The translations under genes were made by a program, and so were the position numbers. This document shows positions 1 through 9,199 of a stretch of DNA of 24,860 nt, piece by piece. The number at the start of each line of letters is the position of its first letter. Positions within the stretch are counted from its first letter, which is position 1. The notes under the pieces were generated by a model, which worked only from the letters and a program-made list of their open reading frames with translations, was not told the DNA's origin and ran no database searches. The stretch is from Welwitschia mirabilis (Eukaryota; Gnetophyta; Gnetopsida; Welwitschiales), in contig JBOZIK010000001.1 of assembly GCA_051453625.1 (NCBI GenBank), positions 252,778,700 through 252,803,559 on the forward strand, read 5' to 3'.

Positions 1-88
1 TCTATACTAGCATGTGTTTTTCTGCAAGTTATATGATTTACAGGTTTACCTAAAGAGCTTCAAGATTGCATAAATTCACATGGCAATA
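1..88 (+). repeat. 3' end of an Athila-like LTR (plus orientation), cut by window start
   Basis: These bases align with the 3' ends of the three better LTR copies in this window, ending near 6136, 16080 and 18791. Shared blocks are the stretch around TATACTAGxATGTGTTTT, then TTTACAGGTTT, then GATTGCATAAATTCACA followed by a GCAAYA-like end. Because bases from 89 onward read as minus-strand integrase, this LTR end marks an insertion into that integrase. The LTR could be the right end of a full element lying left of the window, or a solo LTR. The bases just after it, CTAAT at 89-93, are the candidate target-site duplication, but the matching copy lies outside the window. Confidence 0.8.
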
Positions 89-640
89 CTAATCAACATA
101 GATAATAATATACTAATATCTATTTAAGAATGGATATGAGCCATGAAATTCAATTCCCTAAATATCAAAGGATTTAACAGTGAGAATGGGATTTAAGGAT
201 ATCATCTACTTTCATAAAAGAGTTTATAGTTTTTATAATTATTACAAGATTCACAATAAAGGTAGAAGTATTTAAAAATAGATGGTCAATAAAAACTTCA
301 TTGAAAAACTTTTGTAGTAATTTTTTTGGCTAAATAATGTCCTCTACACATCTTAGAATGGTAATGCTTAAGAATATTGTGTATTTTTTTTGGACATATA
401 TTTAAAGATGAATTAGTCTGAATAATACTTAAATAGATATGGACTATTCTAAAAGAAGTATTTAGCCTAGCTTAAAAATCTCTTTCTATCATCAGGAGTC
501 TAGTGAAAAGGAATGATCTTAAAAACTAAGTAGTTTGGAATATCAACAAAGTAAGGAATTTTTAAAACTTAGAAGAAGTATTCATCAAGAAGGTATCATT
601 AATGTAAAGGGATGTTCATAAATTTTTGTTAGTTATTTAT
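89..640 (-). pseudogene. Integrase remnant (zinc-binding domain and start of catalytic core)
   Basis: Integrase joins the cDNA copy to host DNA. On the minus strand about 366-328 reads as an H2C2-like segment (HSKMCRGHYLAKK). This is followed near 255-235 by C-E-S-C, the Cys pair of the zinc finger (family form C-D-R-C). The catalytic core follows: near 163-132 the family's G-I-D-F-x-G reads G-I-E-F-H-G, so the first catalytic Asp appears to be Glu. Near 110-92 the sequence reads Y-I-I-I-Y-V-D, matching the family's Y-I-L-V-A-V-D. Homology stops at base 89, where an LTR end begins, so the second Asp and the Glu of the D,D-35-E triad are missing. Several stops interrupt the frame. The stretch 430-640 matches the poorly conserved link to RNase H. 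Confidence 0.82.
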
Positions 641-1240
641 AAAATATGATCTACAACTATGTTATCAAAGCCCTTTTTATCTTTAATCTCTAAGTCGAAC
701 ACCTATAGAAGTAGGATCCATTTGATTAGTCTTGGTTTTGAATCCTTTTAAAAAAAAAAAGATATCTAAGGGATGAGTTTTTTGTATATATAATTACCTT
801 ATATCCTAAAAGATATTATCTAGATTTCTCTAAGGTAAAGAATATGGTCAGTACCTATTTAGTTGTAATAGTGTAGTTTAATTGAGTGATGTTTAATGTT
901 TTATAGCATAATAGATTATGGTTAGTTTTCTATCTATTCTTTTTTCTAACATAACTCTAACTACATAATTACTAGTATCACACATAAGTTTAAAAGATAA
1001 CTTCTAGTCAAGTAGTTAAATGATGGAAGTGGAAGTGATTTTTTCCTTAAGTTATTTAAAATCCTATTGGTGTTCAGGGGTTCAGTTGAAAGAGGTATCT
1101 TTACTTAAGATATTACACAATGGTTTAGAATTTTTCCTAAAATTATTAATGAATCTCTTGTAATATCTTGTGTATCTTAGAAAAGATGTAATATATTTTT
1201 TCTTTTATGGTATTGGTCGGTATGTGATCAAAGAAACTTT
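641..1240 (-). pseudogene. Ribonuclease H remnant
   Basis: RNase H degrades the RNA strand during reverse transcription. The minus strand shows L-M-C-D-T-S near 985-965 (family L-M-C-D-A-S, containing a catalytic Asp). Then come T-I-I-Y-Y-A-I-K-T-L near 930-895, LNYTITT near 880-860, K-V-I-I-Y-T-K near 800-780 (family KVIVYTDHAAL, here Asp to Lys) and L-R-Y-L-F near 775-760. The C-terminal L-E-I-K-D-K-K-G block lies near 690-670, and VVDHI (family VADHLSR) near 655-640. The frame changes several times and many stops are present. It continues directly from the RT domain to its right. Confidence 0.85.
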
Positions 1241-2140
1241 TATGGGATCTACTTGAATTCCTTTAAAGGAATAATGTGTATTAATACTATGCCTTTATTA
1301 ACCATAAAGTCACATTATTTTCAATAAAGAGCCAGTTTTTTTCCTATATATTGAGCTCTAAGTTGTATAAACAATGGTTGAAAGAGTCCTTATAGATAGA
1401 GAAATCATCCATAAATATTTCAATGTAGGAGCCTAATAAATTAAAGAAAATTCCAATCCTATAATGTTAAAATGTGGTGTGCATATTTCATAACCCAAAT
1501 AGCATATTTTTCTAATTAAAGGTTCTATAATGGCAAGTAAAGTTCGTTTTATGTTGGTTCTCAAGGGAAATTTCTATTTAGTTATACCCTAAATACCCAT
1601 CTCAAAAGTAGTAAAAAGGATGTTCCAAATTTATTCTAAGATTTAATTCAAAAATGAAATGGGAGTAATCTTTTATAAAGATGTTATTTCATTTCTTATA
1701 ATTTATACACATTATACATTTGATTATGAATCTAGTAGGGATGATTTCATTATGTTCATTTGGAATTAGGATAATTCTAAATTTATTTGCTATACTTTGG
1801 ACTAGACTTATCCATTTACTATCTCAGATAGAGTAGATAATTCCATTATCTAAGAGTTTGATCACTTCATTTTTAATACCTACTTTAAGCTTAGGTTTAT
1901 CTATCATTGGGCTTCTATATATGGCTTTTTATTATTCTAAGAAAATGTGATATATGCAAATTCTAGCATTAATACCACTATCTAAAAGAGTCCACCCTAT
2001 TTTTTGCTTATGCTTCCTTAAGAGATGTAATAGCTTGGTTTCTTAGGATGAGGTTAAGAAAGATCTAATTACTAATAAAAAGGTGGAATTTTCTCCTAAG
2101 AAACCATATTTTAGGTAATTTGGTAAAGGGTTAATTTCAA
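1241..2140 (-). pseudogene. Reverse transcriptase remnant with upstream linker
   Basis: RT copies the element RNA into DNA. The linker at about 2130-2000 reads L-P-N-Y-L-K-Y-G-F-L-G-E-N-S-T and then LLRKHKQKIGWTL, both close to the conserved pre-RT linker of Athila-like pol. RT itself begins near 1975 (Y-H-I-F-L-E). It continues with EVIKLLDNGIIYSISDSKW near 1880-1800, D-G-Y-L-G-Y-N near 1601-1580 and F-M-D-D-F at 1415-1401. The last two carry the three catalytic aspartates and both retain them. The RT/RNase H connection includes SFLRYTRYYKRFINNF near 1180-1130 (family RSFLGHAGFYRRFIKDF). Frameshifts and stops make it non-functional, but the active-site residues survive, unlike the other two RT copies in the window. 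Confidence 0.9.
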
Positions 2141-2340
2141 TGATAATTTCATCCTAAGTGATACGATATGATTTTTAAGAAGAATCTAAGTCATTATTTC
2201 TAAGAAAGTGAGTATAGTATTATTCATTTTCTAATAGGTTTTCTATCCTATCCACATGTTCAACCCCTTCATCATTAGATGAAGATTTCATGAAATTGAA
2301 AATATTCAATTATATCATCATTTTATCAAATAAGAGTTTT

Positions 2341-2760
2341 ATCAACCTATTCCTACAATTAATTAAGGCATTTGAAGTTCCTAGGAAAGGTCTTCCTAAG
2401 ATGAAGGCACTAATTGATTCATTGTATATTCCATGTCCAAAACTATAAAATCCATTAGAAAGTAATAGCTATCTATTATAATAATAACATCCTTTATAAA
2501 TTTTAATGATGTCTTTATAGAATAATCATCTAGGCAAAGTTGAAGTTTTGTATTTTTAAGCCCTTCCAAGCCTAACTCTTTGTAGGTTTTGTAGCAGAGC
2601 AAGTCTACATTAGCTTCTAAGTTTAACAAGACTTAGTAAATAACTTATTCCTATGGTAGTTGTGATTGTAAGGCATCTAAGGTCTTTATACTTATATGAA
2701 AATTGATTATAAAGGATTACACTTATTTGATCTGTTAATAAATCCTTTGCTCTTTATATT
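2341..2760 (-). pseudogene. Aspartic protease remnant, catalytic Asp replaced by Asn
   Basis: The retroviral-type protease processes Gag-Pol. The longest open stretch, 2629-2396 on the minus strand, reads L-L-N-L-E-A-N-V-D-L-L, where the family has A-L-C-D-L-G-A-S-I-N-L. The catalytic Asp codon (minus strand of 2621-2623) is AAC, Asn. Downstream are YKELGLEGLKNTKLQL, S-L-K-F-I-K-D-V and FLMDFIVLDME (family FPxDFVVLDME). A one-base frameshift near 2398 separates this from ILGRPFLGTSNALI at about 2393-2350, the conserved C-terminal I-L-G-R-P-F-L motif. The gag/PR joint upstream (2760-2640) carries stops. Confidence 0.9.
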
Positions 2761-3772
2761 CATGTGACTTTTCATAATTCACTTATCTTTAAGGATTTTT
2801 GCATAAGAAGGCACTAGCATGATGGCTTCTAGAAGAGGAATATTTATCTCAAATTTCTTAAAAATCTCTAAATAATCTAATTGTTTTTCCATGATATTGT
2901 CCTTTCTAAGTTATTAGAGAAAATGGAGGGTTCTTTATATATGGACAAGGATTTCTCTATTATTTTATCTTTTTCTATGGATTTCAATTTTTCCTTGGTT
3001 TTATTTTGCATAAGTGATTATCTAATTCTTTTTCACTTCTAAGGTTAATGGACTTACTCTCTTCGATGTGTGTGGATTCTATCCCTTTTGTAAAATTAAC
3101 TCTCTTTAGATTTGATTAAGAGCTTATGGGAAGTTTACTTATTTACCTTTGGTTTAAGGTAGAGATAATTTGGATTTGTGTTAGCTAGAATTATTAGAAA
3201 GTGATGGATTAAGTATCTTGTTCAAGGTTATTTAATAAGAAGGAATGTTGTTTTAGTATTTATTCGTGATTATGATTAAGTTGTACTTAGTTTTCCATTA
3301 ACTTTCTTATTAATTCCTCAAAGGGAGTGGATGGATATGGTTTTTGGTAATTAGATAGAAAGGGATGAGAAGATGATGAAGAAAATGAGTTTTTTGATTG
3401 ATTGATTTGGTTTTAACTATAATAATTATCTTATTTCTAAGAAAAGTTAGGGTGATTCCTCCACCTTGGATTTTATGTGTTTAAATAAGATTTACTTTTT
3501 TATTTTTCTACTTATGCCCTACTACATTAACTTACTCATTTACTATGTTTTGAAACAAGAAAATGAAGAGACACTTGGCTGTTTCATAGATATTTATGTA
3601 GTGGATTAAGCATTCTTATTTAGTAACCAAAGGTAAGGGTGAGGGTGAGTTGGTTAGAGATTTCACTGCTTTATCTATCCTATTATTATTTTCAAAATTT
3701 TTTGGTATCTTAAATACACTAGTGGGTCTAATAAGATGATAGGATTTAGAAGGTTTATTAGGTTTCTTCTAA
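2761..3772 (-). pseudogene. Gag C-terminal half remnant
   Basis: Gag forms the virus-like particle. Recognisable minus-strand blocks are a W-R-N-H-P-N-F-S segment near 3470-3440 (preceded by N-T-x-N-P), S-S-H-P-F-L-S-N-Y-Q near 3370-3340 and T-P-F-E-E-L-I-R-K-L-M near 3330-3300. Further on are a Leu-Glu/Gln segment (LLNNLEQ) near 3240, S-K-S-I-N-L-R-S near 3050 (family A-I-T-L-R-S-G), and finally IPLLEAIMLVPSYAKILKD near 2840-2785, close to the conserved end of gag before protease. These follow the normal order for the C-terminal half of plant Athila-like gag. No intact CCHC zinc knuckle and no N-terminal gag were found. Stops and shifts are frequent. Confidence 0.82.
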
Positions 3773-3774
3773 TG

Positions 3775-3870
3775 TGTAACACTCTTTCTTCTCTTATCCT
3801 AATTAACCACTATATTTTTTCCCTTTTTTCTTTCTTCCTATTTTAATATTATTACCTAATATAAGGTACC
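3775..3870 (-). repeat. Left direct repeat (3' LTR candidate) of the iMet-PBS element
   Basis: It starts TGTAACACTCTTTC and continues through a shared CTAATTAACCACTATATT block and a T-rich run to TATTATTACCTAATA. It aligns with 4663-4760 with small indels and mostly C/T differences. Similarity becomes unclear beyond about 3870, so the listed end is the end of visible homology and not a mapped LTR boundary. Confidence 0.6.
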
Positions 3871-4075
3871 TATTTATAAGGTATTATTTATGTATTCATA
3901 TTTCTTAAAAAATTTTAAGCTCTTTAAGAAACCATATGAGGTCATTGTCCTAAATTCTTAAGATAATTTTATTTCTTCTTAAGTGATTATTATCTATGGC
4001 TATAAGGTAATAGAGTCTTTAATGACTTGAATTCATCATCCTTTTTAGTTTTTTTAGGGATCTTGAATTATTAAA

Positions 4076-4175
4076 NNNNNNNNNNNNNNNNNNNNNNNNN
4101 NNNNNNNNNNNNNNNNNNNNNNNNNNNNNNNNNNNNNNNNNNNNNNNNNNNNNNNNNNNNNNNNNNNNNNNNNNN
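4076..4175. other. Assembly gap, 100 N
   Basis: Exactly 100 N, the usual placeholder for a gap of unknown length, lying between the two direct repeats of the iMet-PBS element. The true interior may be much longer than shown. Confidence 0.95.
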
Positions 4176-4642
4176 ATTAGCATAATGATATCTAGGTGTT
4201 AAGGTTATAGTTAAACTTATGAATACTTTAATAAATATGCCAAACATAATTAACTTTTAAGATTATTAAGGTTCTAAGATTATCATTAGTGTAATCTTGA
4301 TAATTATTGAGATTAACATGAAAGTAATTTGGTATATATTTAAGAATTAGAAAAATTATAGATATAATGAAGTTAATTACTATTAAGAGATAAGATTAAA
4401 TTCATTCTTATCTAAGAGTTAGAGCTCTCTTGGAATCTAGTATTATCAAGAACATAATTGATTTTACTCATGGTTTAAGATTGTTAGGATATAGCTAATT
4501 TTATAGCTATTAGAAATTAAGATTATTATAATTACAATTAACTTTATAATTATTGATAAGAAAGGATTTTTAAAAATGTAATTATATTTATATTATTATA
4601 AATTTATAAGTGCTTAATCATAAGTATCATGTAAATTAACCT

Positions 4643-4657
4643 AGAGCTCTAATACCA
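4643..4657 (-). other. Primer binding site, initiator tRNA-Met type
   Basis: On the minus strand TGGTATTAGAGCTCT matches the plant iMet PBS TGGTATCAGAGC with a single C-to-T change in the first 12 bases. Five bases separate it from the LTR end (minus-strand ...GTGTCA, ending at 4663). Its place next to a repeat that begins with TG on the plus strand supports a genuine LTR/PBS junction. Confidence 0.65.
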
Positions 4658-4662
4658 ATTTT

Positions 4663-4760
4663 TGACACTTTCTCTTCTCTTACCCTAATTAACCACTATA
4701 TTTTTTTTCCTCTTTTTCTCTTTCTTTATTCTTTAGTATTATTACTTAATAGACATAGAA
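4663..4760 (-). repeat. Right direct repeat (5' LTR candidate) of the iMet-PBS element
   Basis: It begins TGACACTTTCTCTTCTC and aligns with 3775-3870. On the minus strand it ends in CA, followed by 5 bases and the PBS. The rightward (outer) end is not resolved: it lies somewhere before the Athila-like LTR that is recognisable from about 4868. Confidence 0.6.
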
Positions 4761-4867
4761 AAACCTATGATCAATTTTACATATTACTTTATTATAATTT
4801 CTATATTCTAAGAAAAACAAATCATATTAATATTATATATTTACCTATAATTAGTTTCTAAATTATT

Positions 4868-6136
4868 TTGATTTACAAGCATGTTGCGATGCTAATTTGT
4901 GAGAATTTGATGGTGAATTTTGAGTACTTTTTCAGGACATTTATATAGGTTTGAATGTAATTCTAATTTTATAGAGAAATGATATGATGATCACTAAAAC
5001 ATGTGATTCTTAGCATATTTAAATGCATATTAGGCTTATTTAGATACTGCATACTTTGAAGGAATGATTACCATGTAGAAGACTAATTTCTCTTTAAGCT
5101 ATAAGAAGGAAGAGCATGTAATCCCCTCTATCATCCCTATGATAGGCAAGATAATAGCACTACTAATATGGATAGAATCTACAGAGTTGACTACAAGGCT
5201 TAAAGCTAATGGATCACTATTTAACATGAAGTAACATCTCCATTGTTGTCCCCATAATAGTCAGAACAACATCTATTTTTCTATAGACAGAAAGACTTAT
5301 CTTTGTAATGGGGTTATGTGACTTATATGAGCTATTAGGGTTTCTTCTCTAACTCTTAGGGTTATGCTTGTAAAACTTCAATGTAAAAATATAAATACCC
5401 TTACTTTCCTTTACTTCTTTTTTTTATCTTTTATACCTGATGTTTTTGTGTAGAAGATTGAAGGATAAGAGAACCATTCAATAGCTAAAAAGAGAAGTTT
5501 ACCTTGATGTTGGGCTAAGTATCCTCTATTGAGGTATTGATACTTTATTGTAAGTGGATGTAAAAGTTCATGATTAATTCAATTACTCTTTTTACTATAA
5601 TTATGTAAAAGTCCCTTATGGTTTAAGTTGATTATAGTTTAGTGATAGTTCTATAGTTTATTTAGATCATAAGGGAAACCTTTATTAAGGTTGATTTTGC
5701 TAGTTTAAATTTACATTACTATATCATTCCAATTCCATATTTGCATTATCCATATTCTATTTTGCATTTTTTATACTTTATGTTGGTTAGGAATAAGTAA
5801 TAAAATCCCTTCTAATTGATCTAAGTTATCAATAAATAGTTCTTATGATGAGAGGATTAAAGTTTAAATAGAACTCATCTCACTTGTATTTCATCACTTG
5901 CATTTTATCATCATCCATCTTGCATTGCATTTATATTCTTGTTTACTTTCATTTACTAAAATAAAAAGATTACAAATACTTTGTTAAATTAATTCTCTAA
6001 CTTTTAGCCTAGTGCCTTCAATGAATTACGACATTTGGGTTAACTCCCATCTATATAGTATGTGTTTTCTACAAGTATTGTGATTTATAGACTTTTGCCT
6101 GAGGAATTAAATATTGCATAAATTTACACTATAACA
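4868..6136 (+). repeat. 5' LTR of the plus-strand Athila-like element (5'-truncated)
   Basis: It aligns along its length with 14669-16080 and 17712-18791. Shared landmarks are TTTTGAGTACTTTTxCAGG (4918-), the palindromic motifs at 5128 and 5243, a TATA box at 5390, TTTAGATCATAAGGGAAA near 5660, GGTTAGGAATAAGTAAT near 5785, and the end TTGCATAAATTTACACTATAACA. About 200 bases at the start of the 3' LTR (14669-14830) have no recognisable counterpart here, so this LTR is truncated or its start was replaced. The end at 6136 is set by the PBS three bases later. Confidence 0.85.
5390..5397 (+). promoter_or_regulatory. LTR TATA box
   Basis: TATAAATA followed by a CCCTTACTTTCCTTT pyrimidine stretch. 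The same TATAAATACCCTC block is conserved at 15341 and 18043 in the other LTR copies. The position, roughly mid-LTR, fits the U3/R boundary of a retrotransposon promoter. Confidence 0.6.
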
Positions 6137-6139
6137 TTT

Positions 6140-6157
6140 TAGCACCATTACTAGGAA
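6140..6157 (+). other. Primer binding site, tRNA-Asp type, heavily deaminated
   Basis: TAGCACCATTACTAGGAA aligns without gaps to the plant tRNA-Asp PBS TGGCGCCGTTGCCGGGGA used by Athila-like elements. All seven differences are transitions (six G-to-A, one C-to-T), and all three CpG pairs of the canonical site are lost. It lies three bases after the LTR end at 6136, which defines that LTR as the 5' copy. Confidence 0.8.
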
Positions 6158-6606
6158 AGGTCACAAGGAGCTAGAGGATTGTCGCTATCCAAATAAGTAC
6201 CTCAAATTTTAGCTTAAGTTATTTATTTCAAATAGTGTTGTATTTTTATTTATAGTTTAGTAGGTTTATTTTGGTAATTTTTTATTTTCTATAGTTTTAA
6301 AGATCTTTGTCATCCTCTCTGTTGTCCTCATGATATTGAAAATAACTATCCTAAATTTTTGAATTTATTTTATTTTTTGTAAAATTTTACTTATCTATAA
6401 ATTAGTAATAAGAATATTGTCATATTCTCTTCCATTCCCACGATAGCCTGAACAATAGTTTAATTTTCTAGTTTTGGCAATTTTTCTTTGATTTCAATTT
6501 TCTACTATTATGATCATTGTCACTCTTATTATTTCCACGACCAACTAGATAACTATCAGTTATTTTTCGTTTTAGTTTTTCTTTGCTATCTAAGATATGT
6601 AAGGAT
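6158..6606 (+). other. Untranslated leader with a degenerate three-copy ~105-nt repeat
   Basis: No reading frame is recognisable between the PBS and the first gag-like ATG. Three units are aligned on similar blocks: a TTTGTCATCC block near 6307, ATTGTCATATTC near 6415 and ATTGTCACTC near 6515. Each is followed by a variant of the dispersed palindromic motif (6317, 6428, 6525). The unit spacing is about 109 and 99 bases, suggesting an old tandem duplication in the leader. Confidence 0.5.
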
Positions 6607-8760
6607 ATGGGAAATTCTAGTAGAAAGATAAAATATCAAAGATAGTGGAACTTGATTGAAGAAAATATAAGAGAAGTATTATTTGACTTTGAGTAGAATC
6701 CAAGTAACCACATTCTAGATACATAAATTCCAAGAAGTAAATAAGAATATTTTTATTCTTTTATTATTTTAGAATCAATTTTATGGAAAAAAATTGTAAC
6801 ATAGAAGTATATCATGTCATTTCTTCTTCAACTATGTCAAAATCTTCACAAAAATAAAAGCAAGTCACTTCATCTAATATGCTAATAGTGATAGGAACTT
6901 TTTCTTTAAATGCAAATGTTACTCTTAGAGAATTAATTGCTAATATAAATGCAAAATTCAAAATCTTTTTGATTTACCTCCTGGTGATGATATTTAATCA
7001 AGAAATTTGAGTTCCTATCTAAAATTTTCAAGGAAACTTAAGAAAGACCCTTACCAACATCTAACTGACATTGAACAACTTGTGCTTAGCTTATGAAATA
7101 GAAATAAATGTATTATTAATCATACTGATATGATTATTTTTCTAGTTATACTTAGAGAAAGGGTAAAACTTTAACTTAAAACCATTCCAAATAAGAGTCC
7201 TAAATCATGAAGTCAAGTCCAAAAGGTTTTTATTAAAAGATTTTTGAGTGAAAATTTCATGAGAAAAATAATAAATAAAGCTACCAATTTTCAACAACAA
7301 CCTCATAAATATTATGCCATAACATATGAATGTTTTATNNNNNNNNNNNNNNNNNNNNNNNNNNNNNNNNNNNNNNNNNNNNNNNNNNNNNNNNNNNNNN
7401 NNNNNNNNNNNNNNNNNNNNNNNNNNNNNNNNNNNNNNNNNNNNNNNNNNNNNNNNNNNNNNNNNNNNNNNNNNNNNNNNNNNNNNNNNNNNNNNNNNNN
7501 NNNNNNNNNNNNNNNNNNNNNNNNNNNNNNNNNNNNNNNNNNNNNNNNNNNNNNNNNNNNNNNNNNNNNNNNNNNNNNNNNNNNNNNNNNNNNNNNNNNN
7601 NNNNNNNNNNNNNNNNNNNNNNNNNNNNNNNNNNNNNNNNNNNNNNNNNNNNNNNNNNNNNNNNNNNNNNNNNNNNNNNNNNNNNNNNNNNNNNNNNNNN
7701 NNNNNNNNNNNNNNNNNNNNNNNNNNNNNNNNNNNNNNNNNNNNNNNNNNNNNNNNNNNNNNNNNNNNNNNNNNNNNNNNNNNNNNNNNNNNNNNNNNNN
7801 NNNNNNNNNNNNNNNNNNNNNNNNNNNNNNNNNNNNNNNNNNNNNNNNNNNNNNNNNNNNNNNNNNNNNNNNNNNNNNNNNNNNNNNNNNNNNNNNNNNN
7901 NNNNNNNNNNNNNNNNNNNNNNNNNNNNNNNNNNNNNNNNNNNNNNNNNNNNNNNNNNNNNNNNNNNNNNNNNNNNNNNNNNNNNNNNNNNNNNNNNNNN
8001 NNNNNNNNNNNNNNNNNNNNNNNNNNNNNNNNNNNNNNNNNNNNNNNNNNNNNNNNNNNNNNNNNNNNNNNNNNNNNNNNNNNNNNNNNNNNNNNNNNNN
8101 NNNNNNNNNNNNNNNNNNNNNNNNNNNNNNNNNNNNNNNNNNNNNNNNNNNNNNNNNNNNNNNNNNNNNNNNNNNNNNNNNNNNNNNNNNNNNNNNNNNT
8201 CAAAATTGGCATAAATCCACTAAGGAAAATTGTACTATAGGTAAAATCATAAAAGAATTAAAGCAAGTAAAGCATGATAAGAAAAAAGAAAGAGGGACCT
8301 CAACCAATTTAATTAAGGATTTCACTACTACTTTAGAAAAGTACACTCAATTGATAGTTGATGAAAAGATAGTAAAAGATGAAAACACAACTTCAACTTG
8401 TGATATTTGTGAAGACAACTCTCATCCAACTAAAGAGTATCCCTTATTACCAACTTGTAAAAAAAGGATGTTTGAGGAGGTGCATGCATTTAACCATAAA
8501 ACACATAAATTTAGAAGTCAACCATAATTTCAACAAAGATTAGGTAGATAATCACAATGGAAACCTTTTGAGAATAGATTCAAGAATTCAAACTTCCAAC
8601 CAAGTAAGCTCAATTTTCAATCAAATCAAAATAATTCACTCAGAGAATTCATAGAAGAATTGAAAAGGGTGTAAGAAAAGACTAGCAATAAGATTAAAAA
8701 CTTAGTGAATGTGCTTCAACAAATTATGCTTTCCAATTAAAGATCATAAGTGTTTCTTAC
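6607..8760 (+). pseudogene. Gag remnant, interrupted by an 861-N gap
   Basis: A possible start is the ATG at 6607, after which the frame reads M-G-N-S-S-R-K-I-K and then E-N-I-R-E-V-L-F-D-F before breaking. A capsid-like segment, EDPYQHLTDIEQL, lies near 7047-7085 (family E-D-P-H-x-H-L-x-x-F). F-L-S-E-N-F-M-R-K-I and ATNFQQQPHKYYAITYE occur near 7239-7333 (family ITTFQQxxxExLxEAWERF). After the gap, C-D-I-C-E-D-N-S-H-P-T-K-E-Y near 8398-8440 is the CCHC zinc knuckle with its last Cys changed to Tyr, followed by E-E-V-H-A-F-N. It stops at 8527; the trailing Q/N-rich tail is still recognisable to about 8740. The middle of the capsid domain is hidden by the gap. Confidence 0.85.
7339..8199. other. 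Assembly gap, 861 N
   Basis: An estimated-size gap inside gag. Any open reading frame spanning it is an artefact of untranslated N. Confidence 0.95.
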
Positions 8761-9199
8761 ATCTTAACCTTTACCCAATCCAAATGAAATCATTAAAGGT
8801 AATAATAAGAATTGGACATTATACAACACCTCCTACCCATGAGGTTTCAACTTTTAAAAAAAATGAAAAGAGTAATGAATAATATGATGTAGAAATTTTG
8901 GACTCATATAACTTCCCATCAACATCACATACTACAACCTCCACTAAAAATTCTTCATAAGAAAATAAAAGAAGAAACCATCTACTCCTTAGCTTGATCA
9001 ATTAAATACAAATCCTATCTTTGATGAATACTTAAAGACCTTGATACAAGAGGTAAATATCAACTTATCTCTTTGAAAACTCTTACAAGAAAATCCTAAA
9101 TATTCTAAGTTGTAGAAAAACCTAGTAAGAAGGGGGAAAAAATGTACCATTCCTAGCAAAGTTTTGCTTACTTAATCTATTTCTAACTTAGTCACAAAA
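8761..9199 (+). pseudogene. Gag/protease joint, poorly preserved
   Basis: This lies between the gag tail and protease. It resembles the variable, Asn/Lys/Ser-rich end of gag and the spacer before protease. By position it should contain the segment equivalent to IPLLEAI...PSYAKILKD of the left element, but I cannot identify it with confidence; stops occur in every frame. No other feature is visible. Confidence 0.4.

Larger units (their letters stand above)
89..3772 (-). mobile_element. Degenerate Athila-like Ty3/gypsy retrotransposon (gag-pol), minus strand
   Basis: Read on the minus strand, this stretch carries in order the C-terminal half of gag, aspartic protease, RT, RNase H and the start of integrase. 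That order (integrase last) is the Ty3/gypsy arrangement, and the motifs are those of the Athila-like OTA lineage of plants. Its integrase is truncated at base 89 by a plus-strand LTR, and gag is cut or unrecognisable beyond about 3772, where an LTR-like sequence begins. No LTR belonging to this copy is visible. Stops and frameshifts are frequent, so it is a non-functional relic. The individual domains are listed separately. Confidence 0.88.
3775..4867 (-). mobile_element. LTR element remnant with initiator-Met PBS, minus strand, containing an assembly gap
   Basis: Two direct repeats begin with TG at 3775 and 4663 and share about 90 bases, including CTAATTAACCACTATATTTTTT. Immediately left of the second repeat the minus strand reads TGGTATTAGAGCTCT, the form of the primer binding site complementary to initiator tRNA-Met (family TGGTATCAGAGC). 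The element therefore reads right to left: 5' LTR from 4663 rightward, internal region leftward, 3' LTR at 3775. The internal region, minus the gap, shows no coding motif. It may be a TRIM/LARD-like non-autonomous element, or a longer element whose interior is hidden by the 100-N placeholder. LTR outer ends are uncertain; 4867 is only where recognisable LTR sequence of the next element begins. Confidence 0.55.

Noticed and set aside
7205-8527. Several long open frames on both strands across 7205-8527
   Set aside because: They exist only because the 861-N gap contains no stops. Only the plus-strand flanking parts (7244-7338, 8200-8527) are real gag remnant.
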